Below, one piece after another: positions 5,041 through 5,495 of a stretch of 5,495 nucleotides of DNA. Each line of letters opens with the position of its first letter. Position 1 is the stretch's first letter. The notes beneath the pieces are model-generated. The model did not search any database. It was not told the DNA's origin and saw nothing but the letters and a program-made list of their open reading frames with translations. Position numbers and translations under genes: made by a program. The stretch spans positions 1 to 5,495 of the forward strand of contig SLHU01000135.1 of assembly GCA_007135995.1 (NCBI GenBank). The letters run 5' to 3'. Origin of the DNA: Clostridiales bacterium. Lineage in GTDB: Bacteria > Bacillota > Clostridia > Saccharofermentanales > UBA5734.

Positions 5041-5495
5041 ATGTTTTGGCGCTATCGTTATAGAAAAGACATTTTTATATCTGTTTTGCTTGTTATTTTG
5101 TTTGGTGTGGGACTTTATTACCTGAACGCTTATATTTCAGGCTATTCAGAGCTTGAGGCGTCGGCCTTCATCACCTGGGCATACAGGCTTTTATTACTGG
5201 TCTATATTATGCTTCTTTTTGTCACTATGAAACAGGTTTTTACAACTTATGATCTGGAAAGATTTGACCCTGGCAGCCGTTCAAGCATGAAAAGGCTGCT
5301 GAAACGCATGCGTTATCGTCTGCCGCGAGGGCCGATGAAAATTGATGAGATTATGTATCGTTTCGATGTGAAATTGAAAAAAATGGGGTATGATTTAGAA
5401 TATGACAATAGTATCGCAGGGACGGTATATGTCAAAACACATGCGACAGGGTTGTTCGGCCGATCAAAAGCTGAAAGGGTGATGATTAAAAAACA
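5041..5495 (+). CDS. unrecognised two-helix membrane protein, C-terminus off window
   Basis: I do not recognise this protein. The frame is open from ATG at 5041 to the right edge, 151 full codons without a stop. The start is supported by AAGGAG six bases upstream. The N-terminus MFWRYRYRK is basic. Two hydrophobic helices follow (about residues 11-28 and 42-62), with a short loop between containing Glu37 and Glu39. A basic stretch comes next (64-100, with KRLLKRMRYRLPRG at 84-97). By the positive-inside rule both ends should be cytoplasmic, with a helical hairpin in the membrane. The rest, from about residue 100, is a mixed-charge soluble domain that continues past the window. It has its own promoter with an operator-like palindrome, separate from the htrA-like gene. 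The coding assignment is good; the function is unknown. Confidence 0.8.
   Translation, partial: MFWRYRYRKDIFISVLLVILFGVGLYYLNAYISGYSELEASAFITWAYRLLLLVYIMLLFVTMKQVFTTYDLERFDPGSRSSMKRLLKRMRYRLPRGPMKIDEIMYRFDVKLKKMGYDLEYDNSIAGTVYVKTHATGLFGRSKAERVMIKK

Overview
The window looks like chromosomal core sequence from a low-to-moderate GC Gram-positive bacterium (Bacillota, probably Clostridia-like). The signs are strong GGAG/GAGG ribosome binding sites, sigma-A-type extended -10 elements, an HtrA protease anchored by an N-terminal transmembrane segment instead of a signal peptide, and a Bacillus-type CDP-diacylglycerol-serine phosphatidyltransferase next to the short form of phosphatidylserine decarboxylase. 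I cannot name the species, and I see no mobile element, CRISPR array, tRNA or rRNA.

Left half, all on the minus strand. A patatin-like phospholipase (1423-2670) is followed, after a 236-bp gap that holds a weak terminator candidate and a weak promoter candidate, by psd (539-1186). Seven bases beyond psd lies pssA (1-531, running off the left edge). PssA makes phosphatidylserine from CDP-diacylglycerol and serine, and Psd decarboxylates it to phosphatidylethanolamine. The two genes form a tight operon for a two-step pathway. The patatin gene is a lipid hydrolase in the same direction but with its own extended -10 promoter.

Middle. A 406-bp divergent intergenic region (2671-3076) separates the patatin gene from the htrA-like gene. 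It holds the patatin promoter, a candidate htrA promoter with a leader of about 130 nt, two inverted repeats, and a pair of AAACTGAC direct repeats.

Right half, plus strand. The HtrA/DegP-type serine protease (3077-4657) starts at GTG. It has an intact His-Asp-Ser triad, one PDZ domain, an unusual His/Asp/Asn-rich cytoplasmic tail and an acidic linker. Its stop codon lies in a 23-bp tandem duplication, followed by a long GC-core hairpin. The next 383 bp have no convincing gene. They end in a promoter overlapped by a perfect 9-bp inverted repeat and a leader that could hide the Shine-Dalgarno sequence of the last gene. That gene (5041 to the right edge, incomplete) encodes an unrecognised protein with two predicted membrane helices.

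The common theme is the cell envelope: phospholipid synthesis, lipid hydrolysis and protein quality control at the membrane. I find no clear new multi-gene system. The best leads are the metal-ligand-rich HtrA tail and the regulated-looking, unrecognised membrane protein at the right edge.
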